Part shown: positions 1 to 9,209 of the stretch, piece by piece
Layout of the letters: every line of letters begins with the position of its first letter
Numbering within the stretch: the stretch's first letter is position 1
Assembly (NCBI GenBank): GCA_031552405.1
Contig: JAVBMN010000018.1
Span: forward strand, 124,001 to 188,000
Reading direction: 5' to 3'
From: UBA1794 sp031552405
GTDB taxonomy: Bacteria; Bacteroidota; Bacteroidia; Bacteroidales; Bacteroidaceae
DNA length: 64,000 bases
The notes under the pieces: model-generated
Told to the model about the DNA's origin: nothing
The model's input: the letters and a program-made list of their open reading frames with translations, nothing else
The model's database searches: none
Program-made: the position numbers and the translations under genes

Positions 1-5
1 AGACC

Positions 6-2354
6 ATGCAGAAGAATCTGGTTATAGTGGAGTCCCCTGCCAAGGCAAAGACCATTGAAAAGTTTCTGGGAAATGACTTTCGGGTACTGTCAAGCTACGG
101 ACACATACGAGACTTAAAGAAGAAAGAATTTAGCATTGATGTAGCCAACGAGTTCAATCCGGTGTACGAGATTCCCGGTGAGAAGAAAGATCTGGTGAAT
201 GATTTAAAGAAAGCAGCCCAGCAAGCCGAGACGGTATGGCTGGCATCCGATGAGGACCGCGAAGGAGAAGCCATTGCCTGGCATCTGTCCGAGGTGCTAC
301 AGTTGGATCCCAAGAAGAGCCGTCGTATTGTATTTCACGAGATTACCAAGAACGCAATATTAAAAGCCATCGAGCATCCGCGCGAGATAGACATCAACCT
401 TGTAAATGCACAACAGGCACGTCGCGTGCTGGACCGCATTGTGGGTTTTGAACTCTCTCCCGTGTTGTGGCGTAAAGTGAAACCTGCCCTCTCTGCCGGA
501 CGCGTGCAGTCGGTAGCCGTACGCCTCATCGTAGAACGGGAGCGCGAGATACAAGCCTTCACCAGCGAAACCTATTTCCGTGTCTCCGCATTCTTCTTAG
601 TGCCGGATGCCGATGGGAAAATGACCGAGGTAAAGGCCGATCTGAATACCCGCTTCTCTACCCGCGAGGAAGCTCTCAACTTCCTGAACCGCTGCAAAGG
701 CAGTGAGTTTATCATTGACGAGGTAAGCAGCAAACCGCTGAAGAAGTACCCCGCACCTCCCTTTACCACCTCTACCCTGCAGCAGGAAGCAGCGCGTAAG
801 CTGGGTTTCAGCGTGGCACAAACCATGAGCGTAGCACAGAAACTCTACGAATCGGGGCGCATCACGTACATGCGTACCGACTCGGTGAATCTGTCCGGTT
901 TGGCTATCGAAACCTGTCGTGAGGCCATTACAAACCTCATGGGCGAGAAATACCACCACGCCCGCCAGTTCGAAACCAAGACAAAAGGCGCACAGGAAGC
1001 TCATGAGGCCATCCGTCCCACCTATATGGATCAACAAACCATCGACGGAACGGCGGCCGAAAAGAAACTCTATGCCTTGATCTGGAAACGCACCCTTGCT
1101 TCGCAAATGATGGAGGCGGAAATAGAAAAAACAACTGCCGTGATTGCCATCGGCACCCAGGAAGAGAAGTTTATAGCCACCGGCGAGGTGGTGAAATTCG
1201 ACGGATTCCTGCGCGTGTATAAAGAATCATATGATGAGGATGTTGAGCAGGAAGACGAAAGCGGCATGTTGCCTCCTTTGCAGAAGAGCCAGGCGTTGCA
1301 GTATAAGAATCTTATTTCTACTCAGCGCTTTTCCCAGCACACGCCCCGCTATACCGAGGCCAGCCTGGTACATAAACTGGAAGAACTGGGCATTGGCCGT
1401 CCCTCTACCTACGCGCCTACCATCTCTACCATCCAACAGCGCGAATATGTAGTGAAAGGTGACCGCCCCGGCGAGGAACGTAACTACGAAGTGTTCACCC
1501 TGGCAAAGGATGTCATCAAGGAAGAACAGCGGACAGAAATGAGCGGACAGGAGAAAGGAAAGCTGCTGCCTACCGACATAGGTATCGTGGTAAACGACTT
1601 CCTGATGAGCTTCTTCCCGTCCGTTCTCGACTATAATTTTACCGCCAGCGTGGAAAAGGAATTTGACGAAGTGGCCGAAGGAAACAAGCAATGGGCCGGT
1701 ATTATGAGCGAGTTCTATACCGATTTCCACCCCCTTGTTACCGCCACCATGGAAGCTAAGATGGAACACAAAGTGGGCGAACGCGAATTGGGTATCGATC
1801 CTAAAAGCGGGAAACCGGTGTTTGTGAAGATCGGTCGCTTCGGCCCTGTGGTACAGATAGGACAGGCCTCGGATGAGGACAAACCTCTCTTTGCTCAGGT
1901 TAAGAAGGAATACTCCATTGAGACTATCACGCTGGAACAGGCCCTCGAGCTGTTTAAACTGCCCCGTACCCTGGGCGAACACGAAGGAGCGGAAGTAACC
2001 GTAGGTGCCGGACGTTTCGGCCCGTACATACGTCATCAGAGCAAGTTCATCTCCATCCCCAAAGGGCTGGATCCACTGGAAATCACATTGGAAGAAGCAG
2101 CACAACTGATCCTCGAGAAACGTGAGTCAGAGAAGAAGAACCACCTGAAGAGCTTTGCCGAAGAGCCCGAACTGGAAATCATGAACGGACGCTACGGCCC
2201 CTATATTGCCTTCAAGGGCTCTAATTATAAGATCCCCAAGAGCGTAGTGCCCGAAGACCTGAATCTGGAGGCCTGTCGCGAAATCATCCGGATGCAGGAA
2301 GAGAAAGCTGCCTCAGGGGCCGCCCCCACCCGTGGCCGCCGCAGTCGCAAATAA
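6..2354 (+). CDS. topA: DNA topoisomerase I (type IA)
   Basis: Relaxes negatively supercoiled DNA by transient single-strand cleavage. The 782-residue protein opens with a Toprim domain (acidic motif SDEDREGEA at residues 81-89). The type IA core follows, with the catalytic tyrosine in GRITYMRTDS (Tyr288). After about residue 590 come glycine-rich C-terminal repeats (GRFGPVV, GRFGPYI, GRYGPYI) in place of the Cys4 zinc fingers of the E. coli enzyme, as is usual in Bacteroidetes. The ATG lies five bases from the window edge and the protein begins at the family's normal N-terminus, so the gene looks complete; its promoter lies outside the window. A basic tail (RGRRSRK) ends the protein. The gene starts a co-directional run that reaches ribF. 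Confidence 0.97.
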   Translation: MQKNLVIVESPAKAKTIEKFLGNDFRVLSSYGHIRDLKKKEFSIDVANEFNPVYEIPGEKKDLVNDLKKAAQQAETVWLASDEDREGEAIAWHLSEVLQLDPKKSRRIVFHEITKNAILKAIEHPREIDINLVNAQQARRVLDRIVGFELSPVLWRKVKPALSAGRVQSVAVRLIVEREREIQAFTSETYFRVSAFFLVPDADGKMTEVKADLNTRFSTREEALNFLNRCKGSEFIIDEVSSKPLKKYPAPPFTTSTLQQEAARKLGFSVAQTMSVAQKLYESGRITYMRTDSVNLSGLAIETCREAITNLMGEKYHHARQFETKTKGAQEAHEAIRPTYMDQQTIDGTAAEKKLYALIWKRTLASQMMEAEIEKTTAVIAIGTQEEKFIATGEVVKFDGFLRVYKESYDEDVEQEDESGMLPPLQKSQALQYKNLISTQRFSQHTPRYTEASLVHKLEELGIGRPSTYAPTISTIQQREYVVKGDRPGEERNYEVFTLAKDVIKEEQRTEMSGQEKGKLLPTDIGIVVNDFLMSFFPSVLDYNFTASVEKEFDEVAEGNKQWAGIMSEFYTDFHPLVTATMEAKMEHKVGERELGIDPKSGKPVFVKIGRFGPVVQIGQASDEDKPLFAQVKKEYSIETITLEQALELFKLPRTLGEHEGAEVTVGAGRFGPYIRHQSKFISIPKGLDPLEITLEEAAQLILEKRESEKKNHLKSFAEEPELEIMNGRYGPYIAFKGSNYKIPKSVVPEDLNLEACREIIRMQEEKAASGAAPTRGRRSRK

Positions 2355-2399
2355 TTGCACTCCTTTTCTGCTCCGTATATTAACAATAAGAGAAAGAAT

Positions 2400-3533
2400 A
2401 TGTCAATCACCATCCATAAGGTTACCACTAAAAAGGAACTGAAAAGTTTCATTCGCTTTAATTATGAGTTGTATAAGAGTAACTCGTACTCAGTGCCTGA
2501 ACTATACAGTGATTCCCTCAATACTTTTGATAGGGAGAAGAATGCCGCGTTCGAGTTTTGTGAAGCGGAATACTTTCTGGCATACAAAGAAGGGAAGATA
2601 GTAGGGCGTGTAGCTGCCATCATCAACCGCCGTGCCAATGAAGGGTGGAAAGAAGAGAAGGTACGCTTCGGATGGATTGACTTTATTGATGACGTGGAGG
2701 TGAGCCGCGCCCTGCTAAATGCTGTAGAGGAATGGGGACATGAGCGGGGGATGACCTCCATACAAGGTCCCCTCGGTTTTACCGACTTCGACCCGGAAGG
2801 TACGTTGATAGAGGGTTTTGACCAGCTTGGCACCATGGCCACCATCTACAACTACCCGTACTATGCGCAGCATTTTGAACAGTTGGGATACGAAAAAGAT
2901 GCCGATTGGGTGGAATTCAAGATCTACGTGCCCGAGGATATCCCCGATAAGCATCGTCGCATCTCCGAAATCATCATGAAGAAATACGGCCTGAGAATCA
3001 AGAAGTACACCTCTTCCAAGAAGCTGGCAAACGATTACGGGCAGAAGATCTTCGAGCTGATGAACGAGGCGTATGCTCCGCTGTACGGTTACTCAGCCCT
3101 CAGCGCACGGCAGATCGACCAGTATGTGAAGATGTACCTCCCCATACTGGACCTTCGCATGGTGAGCCTGATTGTGGATGCCGATGAGAACCTTGTGGCG
3201 GCAGGTGTATCCATGACTTCATTGTCTACCGCCCTGCAGCGTGCCAAAGGCAAATTGTTTCCCTTTGGATGGTGGCATCTGCTTAAGGCCTTGTTTATCA
3301 AGCATGCGCCGATAGTAGACCTCCTCCTGGTAGCAGTAAAGCCGGAATACCAAAACAAAGGCGTAAACGCCCTGCTCTTTTATGACCTGATCCCCATCTA
3401 TTACAAGATGGGAATAGAATACGGCGAAAGCAACCCCGAACTGGAACAGAACGAACGGGTACAGGCGCAGTGGGATTATTTCAAGACGGAGCAACACAAG
3501 CGCCGTCGCGCTTTTAAGAAGAGAATCGGATAG
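2400..3533 (+). CDS. GNAT-family N-acetyltransferase-like protein
   Basis: A 377-residue protein of the long GNAT-like family common next to topA in Bacteroidales; the substrate is unknown. The C-terminal part (about residues 225-360) looks like a GNAT fold, with a beta strand followed by VKPEYQNKGVNALLFYDLI, which resembles the acetyl-CoA-binding Q/RxxGxG/A loop (here QNKGVN). The N-terminal half contains a second GNAT-like segment (YFLAYKEGKIVGRVAAIIN). The reading frame is open back to a TTG immediately after the topA stop, but ATG 2400 gives the natural start, MSITIHKVTTKK. It lies 45 bp after topA and is probably co-transcribed with it. The fold assignment is firm; the biochemical role is not. 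Confidence 0.8.
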   Translation: MSITIHKVTTKKELKSFIRFNYELYKSNSYSVPELYSDSLNTFDREKNAAFEFCEAEYFLAYKEGKIVGRVAAIINRRANEGWKEEKVRFGWIDFIDDVEVSRALLNAVEEWGHERGMTSIQGPLGFTDFDPEGTLIEGFDQLGTMATIYNYPYYAQHFEQLGYEKDADWVEFKIYVPEDIPDKHRRISEIIMKKYGLRIKKYTSSKKLANDYGQKIFELMNEAYAPLYGYSALSARQIDQYVKMYLPILDLRMVSLIVDADENLVAAGVSMTSLSTALQRAKGKLFPFGWWHLLKALFIKHAPIVDLLLVAVKPEYQNKGVNALLFYDLIPIYYKMGIEYGESNPELEQNERVQAQWDYFKTEQHKRRRAFKKRIG

Positions 3534-3600
3534 ATCTCTTGAAGCCTTCCCTGGCAAAGCCTTGGCAGGAATCCATATACAATCGTAATACCTAAGCAGT

Positions 3601-5454
3601 ATGGCAGAAGAACAGATTAACGGTTATAATGAGGACAATATCATTCACCTCAGCGACATGGAGCATGTACGCCGCCGCCCCGGTATGTACATCGGAAAGC
3701 TGGGCGACGGCACGCACCAGGAAGATGGTATTTATGTGCTGCTCAAGGAAGTGCTTGACAATGCGGTGGATGAATTCCGCATGCAGTCAGGAAAGCAGAT
3801 TGAGGTACGCATTGAAGAAGACCTGCGTGTCAGTGTGCGCGACTTCGGGCGAGGCATCCCCCAAGGTAAACTGGTGGAGGCCGTATCCATGCTCAATACC
3901 GGTGGTAAGTACGATTCCAAGGCGTTTAAGAAATCCGTAGGACTCAACGGTGTCGGCGTAAAGGCCGTGAATGCCCTCTCCGAAGAATTTACCGTAAGCA
4001 GTTACCGCGAGGGTCAGGTGCGCAGCGTGTCCTTCTCAAAAGGGGATATTCAGACCGATGATACCACCGCTACCGATGAGCCGGATGGCACGTATGTAAG
4101 CTTCAAACCAGACGATACCCTCTTCACCGGATATCGCTTCCGCAGCGAATACGTGGAAACAATGATTCGCAACTACACCTACCTGAACTCCGGGCTGGCC
4201 ATCTATTACAATGGAAAACGGTTTACCTCACGCAACGGTTTGCTGGATCTGCTGACGGATACCATGACCTCCACCCCGCTTTATCCGATCATACACCTTA
4301 CGGGCGAAGATATTGAGATTGCTTTTACACACACCGGGCAATACGGGGAGGAATACTATTCCTTCGTGAACGGGCAGCACACCATTCAGGGAGGTACCCA
4401 CCAAAGCGCCTTCCGCGAGCACATCGCGCGTACCATAAAAGAGTTCTTCAATAAAAACCATGACTTTGCCGATATCCGTAACGGAATAGTAGCCGCCATT
4501 GCCGTGAATGTGGAAGAGCCCATGTTTGAAAGCCAGACAAAGATTAAGCTGGGCTCCAATACCATGTCGCCAAACGGTGGAATCACGGTAAACAAGTTTG
4601 TGGGTGATTTCGTAAAACGCGAAGTAGACAACTATCTGCACCGCCAGACTGATATATCCGACATTCTCCTGCAAAAGATACAAGAGAACGAAAAGGAACG
4701 CAAGGAAATAGCCGGTGTAACCAAGTTGGCCCGCGAACGTGCCAAAAAGGTGAGTCTGCACAATCGTAAACTGCGCGATTGCCGTGTGCACCTGAATGAC
4801 TCAAAGGGTGACATTCGCCAGGAATCCAGCATCTTCATCACCGAGGGTGACTCTGCCAGCGGTTCCATCACCAAGAGCCGTGATGTAAGTACCCAGGCTG
4901 TGTTCAGCCTCCGTGGTAAACCACTCAACTGCTTCGGCCTGACCAAAAAGGTGGTGTACGAGAACGAAGAGTTCAACCTCCTGCAAGCCGCCCTGAATAT
5001 TGAAGACGGCATAGAGAACCTTCGCTACAACCGGGTGATCGTAGCTACGGATGCCGACGTGGACGGTATGCACATCCGTCTGCTCATCATCACCTTCTTC
5101 CTGCAGTTCTTCCCCGACCTGATCAAGAAAGGGCACGTGCATATCCTGCAAACTCCCTTATTTCGCGTGCGCAACAAGAAAGCTACGCGCTACTGCTATA
5201 CGGAAGAAGAGCGACTCAGTGCCATCAAAGAACTTGGGCCCAGCCCGGAAATCACCCGATTCAAGGGGCTGGGAGAGATCTCGCCCGATGAGTTCCGCCA
5301 CTTCATAGGCCCTGATATCCGTCTGGACCAGGTCACCCTGCGAAAGACAGATCAGGTGAAAGAACTGCTGGAATTCTACATGGGCAAGAACACCATGCAG
5401 CGTCAGGAGTTTATTATTGACAACCTGGTGGTAGAGGAGGATCTTGTACAATGA
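3601..5454 (+). CDS. parE: DNA topoisomerase IV subunit B (GyrB/ParE family)
   Basis: ATPase subunit of a type IIA topoisomerase that decatenates daughter chromosomes with ParC. The 617-residue protein has the GHKL ATPase N-terminus (RPGMYIG; LKEVLDNAVDEF with the Mg-binding Asn; DFGRGIP; GLNGVGVKAVNAL). The transducer domain follows, then the Toprim domain with ITEGDSASGS near residue 411, the acidic DADVDG motif, and a closing FKGLGEI segment. The ordinary ParE-like length and the absence of the large GyrB insertion favour ParE over GyrB; a second GyrB-type paralogue remains possible. The stop overlaps the coaD start (ATGA at 5451-5454), indicating translational coupling. No ParC gene is adjacent, whereas in many Bacteroidales parC lies elsewhere. 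Confidence 0.9.
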   Translation: MAEEQINGYNEDNIIHLSDMEHVRRRPGMYIGKLGDGTHQEDGIYVLLKEVLDNAVDEFRMQSGKQIEVRIEEDLRVSVRDFGRGIPQGKLVEAVSMLNTGGKYDSKAFKKSVGLNGVGVKAVNALSEEFTVSSYREGQVRSVSFSKGDIQTDDTTATDEPDGTYVSFKPDDTLFTGYRFRSEYVETMIRNYTYLNSGLAIYYNGKRFTSRNGLLDLLTDTMTSTPLYPIIHLTGEDIEIAFTHTGQYGEEYYSFVNGQHTIQGGTHQSAFREHIARTIKEFFNKNHDFADIRNGIVAAIAVNVEEPMFESQTKIKLGSNTMSPNGGITVNKFVGDFVKREVDNYLHRQTDISDILLQKIQENEKERKEIAGVTKLARERAKKVSLHNRKLRDCRVHLNDSKGDIRQESSIFITEGDSASGSITKSRDVSTQAVFSLRGKPLNCFGLTKKVVYENEEFNLLQAALNIEDGIENLRYNRVIVATDADVDGMHIRLLIITFFLQFFPDLIKKGHVHILQTPLFRVRNKKATRYCYTEEERLSAIKELGPSPEITRFKGLGEISPDEFRHFIGPDIRLDQVTLRKTDQVKELLEFYMGKNTMQRQEFIIDNLVVEEDLVQ

Positions 5455-5918
5455 TACGTCGTGCACTCTTCCCCGGCTCATTCGATCCCTTTACACGGGG
5501 GCACCACTCCATCGTGCAACGCACTCTGGCCTTTATGGACGAAGTGGTGATTGCAGTGGGTGTCAATATCCACAAGAACACAATGTTTTCTGCCGAGGCC
5601 CGCATACAGATGATTTCTGAACTTTATGCCGCCGAACCGCGTATAAGAGTAATAGGATACGATACTCTCACCGTAGAGCTTGCGAAACAGATGGAAGCCC
5701 CCTTTATTATCCGGGGTGTACGCAGCCTCAGTGACTATGAATACGAACGTACCATTGCAGACATCAATGCACAGATAGAAAGCGTGGAGACTGTATTGCT
5801 CTTTACCGAGCCCCACCTGTCGCATATCAGTTCCTCCGCAGTGCGGGAGTTGTTGCAGTTTAACCGGGATGTATCCCCCTTCCTTCCCGAGGGACTAATT
5901 ATTGATAAATGGAAATGA
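5451..5918 (+). CDS. coaD: Phosphopantetheine adenylyltransferase
   Basis: Transfers AMP from ATP to 4'-phosphopantetheine, giving dephospho-CoA, the penultimate step of coenzyme A synthesis in the cytoplasm. The 155-residue length is normal. The nucleotidyltransferase signature is at the N-terminus (FPGSFDPFTRGHHSI, with the TxGH motif), and the C-terminal ISSS-type motif is present (HISSSAVREL), as is the PFIIRGVRS segment that lines the substrate pocket. The start ATG overlaps the parE stop by four bases and the end overlaps the next gene by ten, so it lies inside a tightly packed operon. Confidence 0.96.
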   Translation: MIRRALFPGSFDPFTRGHHSIVQRTLAFMDEVVIAVGVNIHKNTMFSAEARIQMISELYAAEPRIRVIGYDTLTVELAKQMEAPFIIRGVRSLSDYEYERTIADINAQIESVETVLLFTEPHLSHISSSAVRELLQFNRDVSPFLPEGLIIDKWK

Positions 5919-7585
5919 AAAAGATATTATTTGGAGTACTTGTACTGGCAGCCACTGCTGTGCAAGCACAAAAATTAGCGGAGGACACACAGGCCTCAAG
6001 AGAAAATGCAGGCAACTTTATGATGACTCCTGCCATGCAGAAGTTACAGATTGTCCAGATGGCCATCCGCGCCCTGTATGTAGACAAAGTAGACGAGAAT
6101 AAGCTTGCAGAAGATGCCATCCGTGAGATGCTTGCCGAGCTGGACCCGCATTCCTCCTATTCCAATCCTAAAGAAGTAAAGAAGCTGAACGAACCGCTGG
6201 AAGGTGGCTTTGAGGGGATCGGGGTAGAGTTCCAGATGATGGAAGACACCTTGCTGGTGATACAACCCATGACCGATGGTCCTTCCGAACGGGTGGGCAT
6301 CCTGGCGGGCGACCGTATTGTACAGGCAAATGGGATTCCCATTGCCGGACAGAAGATCTCTACCGACAGCATTGTTTCCCTTCTGCGCGGCCCCAAAGAC
6401 AGCCAGGTAGAGCTGGGTATCGCACGCCGCGGAGTAGCCGAAGTATTACCCTTTACCGTTACCCGCGACCGTATCCCTATCTACAGCATCAATGCCTCTT
6501 ATATGGCCGATCATGGAATTGGGTATGTACATATCAACCGCTTTGCCAGCACCACCCATGAGGAGTTTATGAAAGCCTGTGCCGCCCTTCAAAAGGAAGG
6601 CATGAAGGATCTTATCATTGACCTTCAGGGAAATGGAGGCGGACTCCTGCCTGCAGCTATCCAGATGGCCAATGAATTCCTGAAAGAGAAAGAAGTGATT
6701 GTATATACCCAGGGAAGAGTATATCCCCGCAATGATTACTTCGCAGAAGGTAACGGTACTCTGCAAAAAGGACGTGTAGTGGTTCTGGTAGATGACTTCA
6801 GTGCTTCAGCCTCAGAGATTCTGGCAGGCGCCATTCAGGACTGGGACCGCGGCCTCATCGTAGGACGTCGTACTTTTGGAAAAGGACTGGTACAGAATGC
6901 CATCCCGCTCCCCGACAAGTCCATGATACGCCTCACTACCGCACGTTACTATACCCCTGCCGGCCGCTGCATCCAGAAGCCGTATGAGAAAGGTAGCAAG
7001 AAGGAGTATGATGATGAACTCGATGAACGTTTCAAACACGGAGAGATGGTCAATGCCGACAGCATTCATTTTGTAGATTCCCTTCGTTATCAGACCTTGA
7101 AACTGCACCGTACCGTATACGGTGGAGGGGGAGTGATGCCCGACTGTTTCGTACCGCTTGATACTACCCAGTATACTCCATACTACCGGAACATATTTGC
7201 GCACGGTTTGTTGCGTAAATATATATCTACTTATCTGGATTCCTACCGTGCGGAACTGAAAGTACAATATTCTGATATTGAAAGCTTCCAAAAGAAGTTT
7301 GAAATGTCTGACGAGGCCATTGAAGGGTTGAAGCAGACAGTCATTGACTGGGCTAAGAAGGCACATGAGCTGGCACCTACAGACAAAAGGGCGATATGGG
7401 ATGAGGAGCAATTCCAGCAATCCCTGCCTGTGATCCGTATGCAATTCAAGGCGCTGGTGGCTCGCGAGATGTGGGGTATTCTGGGGTATCTGCGTATTGC
7501 CAACGAACAAAGTAAGGTGTACCAGAAAGCCCTCTCTGTACTCAAAGACGGGACATACGAAAAGATGCTGAAGAAAAAGAAATGA
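5909..7585 (+). CDS. S41-family C-terminal processing peptidase with PDZ domain
   Basis: Exported serine protease of the CtpA/Prc type that trims or degrades envelope proteins from their C-termini. The 558-residue protein begins with a signal peptide (hydrophobic ILFGVLVLAATAVQA then Q). A PDZ domain (about residues 75-165; GFEGIGVEF ... GILAGDRIVQANG) and an S41 core follow. The catalytic Ser-Lys dyad is visible as SASASEI and, 25-30 residues on, RTFGKGLVQ. The last 180 residues form an extra C-terminal domain seen in Bacteroidales homologues. Two starts are possible, ATG 5909 (MEMKK) or ATG 5915; both keep the signal peptide. It overlaps coaD by ten bases and shares ATGA with the next gene. 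Confidence 0.93.
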   Translation: MEMKKILFGVLVLAATAVQAQKLAEDTQASRENAGNFMMTPAMQKLQIVQMAIRALYVDKVDENKLAEDAIREMLAELDPHSSYSNPKEVKKLNEPLEGGFEGIGVEFQMMEDTLLVIQPMTDGPSERVGILAGDRIVQANGIPIAGQKISTDSIVSLLRGPKDSQVELGIARRGVAEVLPFTVTRDRIPIYSINASYMADHGIGYVHINRFASTTHEEFMKACAALQKEGMKDLIIDLQGNGGGLLPAAIQMANEFLKEKEVIVYTQGRVYPRNDYFAEGNGTLQKGRVVVLVDDFSASASEILAGAIQDWDRGLIVGRRTFGKGLVQNAIPLPDKSMIRLTTARYYTPAGRCIQKPYEKGSKKEYDDELDERFKHGEMVNADSIHFVDSLRYQTLKLHRTVYGGGGVMPDCFVPLDTTQYTPYYRNIFAHGLLRKYISTYLDSYRAELKVQYSDIESFQKKFEMSDEAIEGLKQTVIDWAKKAHELAPTDKRAIWDEEQFQQSLPVIRMQFKALVAREMWGILGYLRIANEQSKVYQKALSVLKDGTYEKMLKKKK

Positions 7586-8220
7586 ATACTACACCTATAC
7601 ACAACCTGCTCATCGACTTTGGCGGAGTGCTCATCGATCTCGACAAAGAGCGCTGCCTGCGCTCCTTCGAAGATATCGGTGTGCACGGACTCGATAACCT
7701 CCTTCAGGACTGCCATCAGCAGGGTTTCCTGAACGACTTTGAACGCGGACTTATCACCCCTGCTGAGTTCTGTCAGAACGTGCGCACCAAGCTGGAAGTA
7801 TCTGGACAAGGCCCTTCGGATGAAGAGATCCTTGCTGCCTGGAACTCTTTCCTCGTGGGGATACCTGCTTATAAGCTGGATCTGCTGCTCAGCCTGCGTA
7901 AGCACTATCGTTTGCTGCTGCTCAGCAACACAAACGAGACACATTGGGTATGGTCATGTGCACAGGATTTCTCGTACAAGGGGCACTGTATACAGGATTT
8001 CTTCCACGATATATTCCTCTCCTTCGAACTGCATGTGGAGAAACCCAGGCCGGAGATCTTTGAGCACCTCATCGCTCACTCGGGTATTGTACCCGAAGAA
8101 ACATTATTCATTGATGATTCCGCACTGAACTGTGAGGCAGGTCGTCGTTTCGGTTTTCAGACCTACACCCCCGTGGCGCATGAAGACTGGAACAAGACAC
8201 TGCAGCTGAAAGCGGAATAA
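7582..8220 (+). CDS. HAD-superfamily hydrolase (YihX-like phosphatase)
   Basis: Predicted cytoplasmic phosphatase acting on a small phosphorylated metabolite; the substrate is not determined. The 212-residue protein carries the HAD motifs in order: motif I LLIDFGGVLIDLD with the nucleophile Asp (second Asp position occupied by Gly, as in the YihX/HAD-IA group), a cap helix region, motif II LLLLSNTNETH, motif III Lys in EKPRPEIFEHL, and motif IV TLFIDDSALNCEAG. The ATGA overlap with the upstream protease gene suggests translational coupling. Homologues with the same sequence style are annotated as HAD-IA hydrolases in Bacteroides. Confidence 0.88.
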   Translation: MNTTPIHNLLIDFGGVLIDLDKERCLRSFEDIGVHGLDNLLQDCHQQGFLNDFERGLITPAEFCQNVRTKLEVSGQGPSDEEILAAWNSFLVGIPAYKLDLLLSLRKHYRLLLLSNTNETHWVWSCAQDFSYKGHCIQDFFHDIFLSFELHVEKPRPEIFEHLIAHSGIVPEETLFIDDSALNCEAGRRFGFQTYTPVAHEDWNKTLQLKAE

Positions 8221-8242
8221 GCCCCTTTTTCTGATCTTTCCG

Positions 8243-9187
8243 ATGATACTGATAGACGCACAGCATCCCCGCCTTCCCGAACCTTGTGTAACCACCATAG
8301 GATTCTTTGACGGAGTACACGAAGGGCATCGCAGCCTCCTCGCACAAGTTTGTGTCGAGGCTGCCCGAACAGGTTTGCGCAGCGCCGTCATAACCTTCGA
8401 CCGCCATCCGCGGCAGGTACTGCAAAGTGACTTTGTACCGCAGCTGCTTACCACGCCCTCCGAAAAGATAGAACTGTTGCGTACCACCGGCGTGGACTAT
8501 TGCCTGTTGCTTCCCTTCACCCGTGAGCTGGCCGAACTTTCCGCCCGCCGTTTCATGGAGGTAGTGGTGCAGAGACAGTGCAATGCCCGCACTCTGTTGA
8601 TAGGATACGATCACCGCTTCGGGCACGATCGAAGTGCGGGGTTTGAGGATTACCTCCGCTATGGGCGTGAGATCAACCTTTCCGTATTACAGGCTACTGC
8701 TTTGTATCATGATACACAAGCCATCAGCAGTTCTTATATCCGTCGTCTCCTTCAGGAGAGTGGCTCTATCGACACTGCTACAAAAGCATTGGGTTACCAC
8801 TACTCGCTGACAGGCAAAGTGGTGCACGGATACCGGCAGGGCCACAAGTTGGGCTTTCCCACCGCCAATATAGAAAGTAACCCCGAGAAGCTGCTTCCTG
8901 CCGATGGGGTATATGCCGTCAGCGTGCTCCTTACCAATGAATCTGTTCCCCGGCCTGGAGTGCTTAACATCGGCTGCCGTCCCACCCTCCACAACGGTAT
9001 AAACCGCACCGTTGAAGTACACATCCCCCAGTTTACCGGAGATCTGTACGACACTACCTTGCAACTTTCCTTTCTGCAACGCTTGCGCCCGCAGCAGAAA
9101 TTCTCTTCTTTAGAGGCACTATCCACCCAGATCGCACGTGATACGGAGCAGGCGGTACAGGTGTTTTCATTGCTTATAGGCGGGTAA
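8243..9187 (+). CDS. ribF: Bifunctional riboflavin kinase / FAD synthetase
   Basis: Converts riboflavin to FMN and then to FAD. The 314-residue protein has the N-terminal FAD synthetase nucleotidyltransferase domain (GFFDGVHEGHRSLL with the HxGH motif; DHRFGHDRSAG; SSSYIRRLL) and the C-terminal riboflavin kinase domain from about residue 185 (GKVVHGYRQGHKLGFPTANI, with the PTAN Mg/ATP-binding motif). It lies 22 bp after the HAD gene and is the last gene of the plus-strand run. It converges on the leucine-rich-repeat gene, whose stop lies 22 bp away. No FMN riboswitch-like leader is present, consistent with its internal operon position. Confidence 0.95.
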   Translation: MILIDAQHPRLPEPCVTTIGFFDGVHEGHRSLLAQVCVEAARTGLRSAVITFDRHPRQVLQSDFVPQLLTTPSEKIELLRTTGVDYCLLLPFTRELAELSARRFMEVVVQRQCNARTLLIGYDHRFGHDRSAGFEDYLRYGREINLSVLQATALYHDTQAISSSYIRRLLQESGSIDTATKALGYHYSLTGKVVHGYRQGHKLGFPTANIESNPEKLLPADGVYAVSVLLTNESVPRPGVLNIGCRPTLHNGINRTVEVHIPQFTGDLYDTTLQLSFLQRLRPQQKFSSLEALSTQIARDTEQAVQVFSLLIGG

Positions 9188-9209
9188 ACTTCCTTTCTGG
9201 GCAACTCAT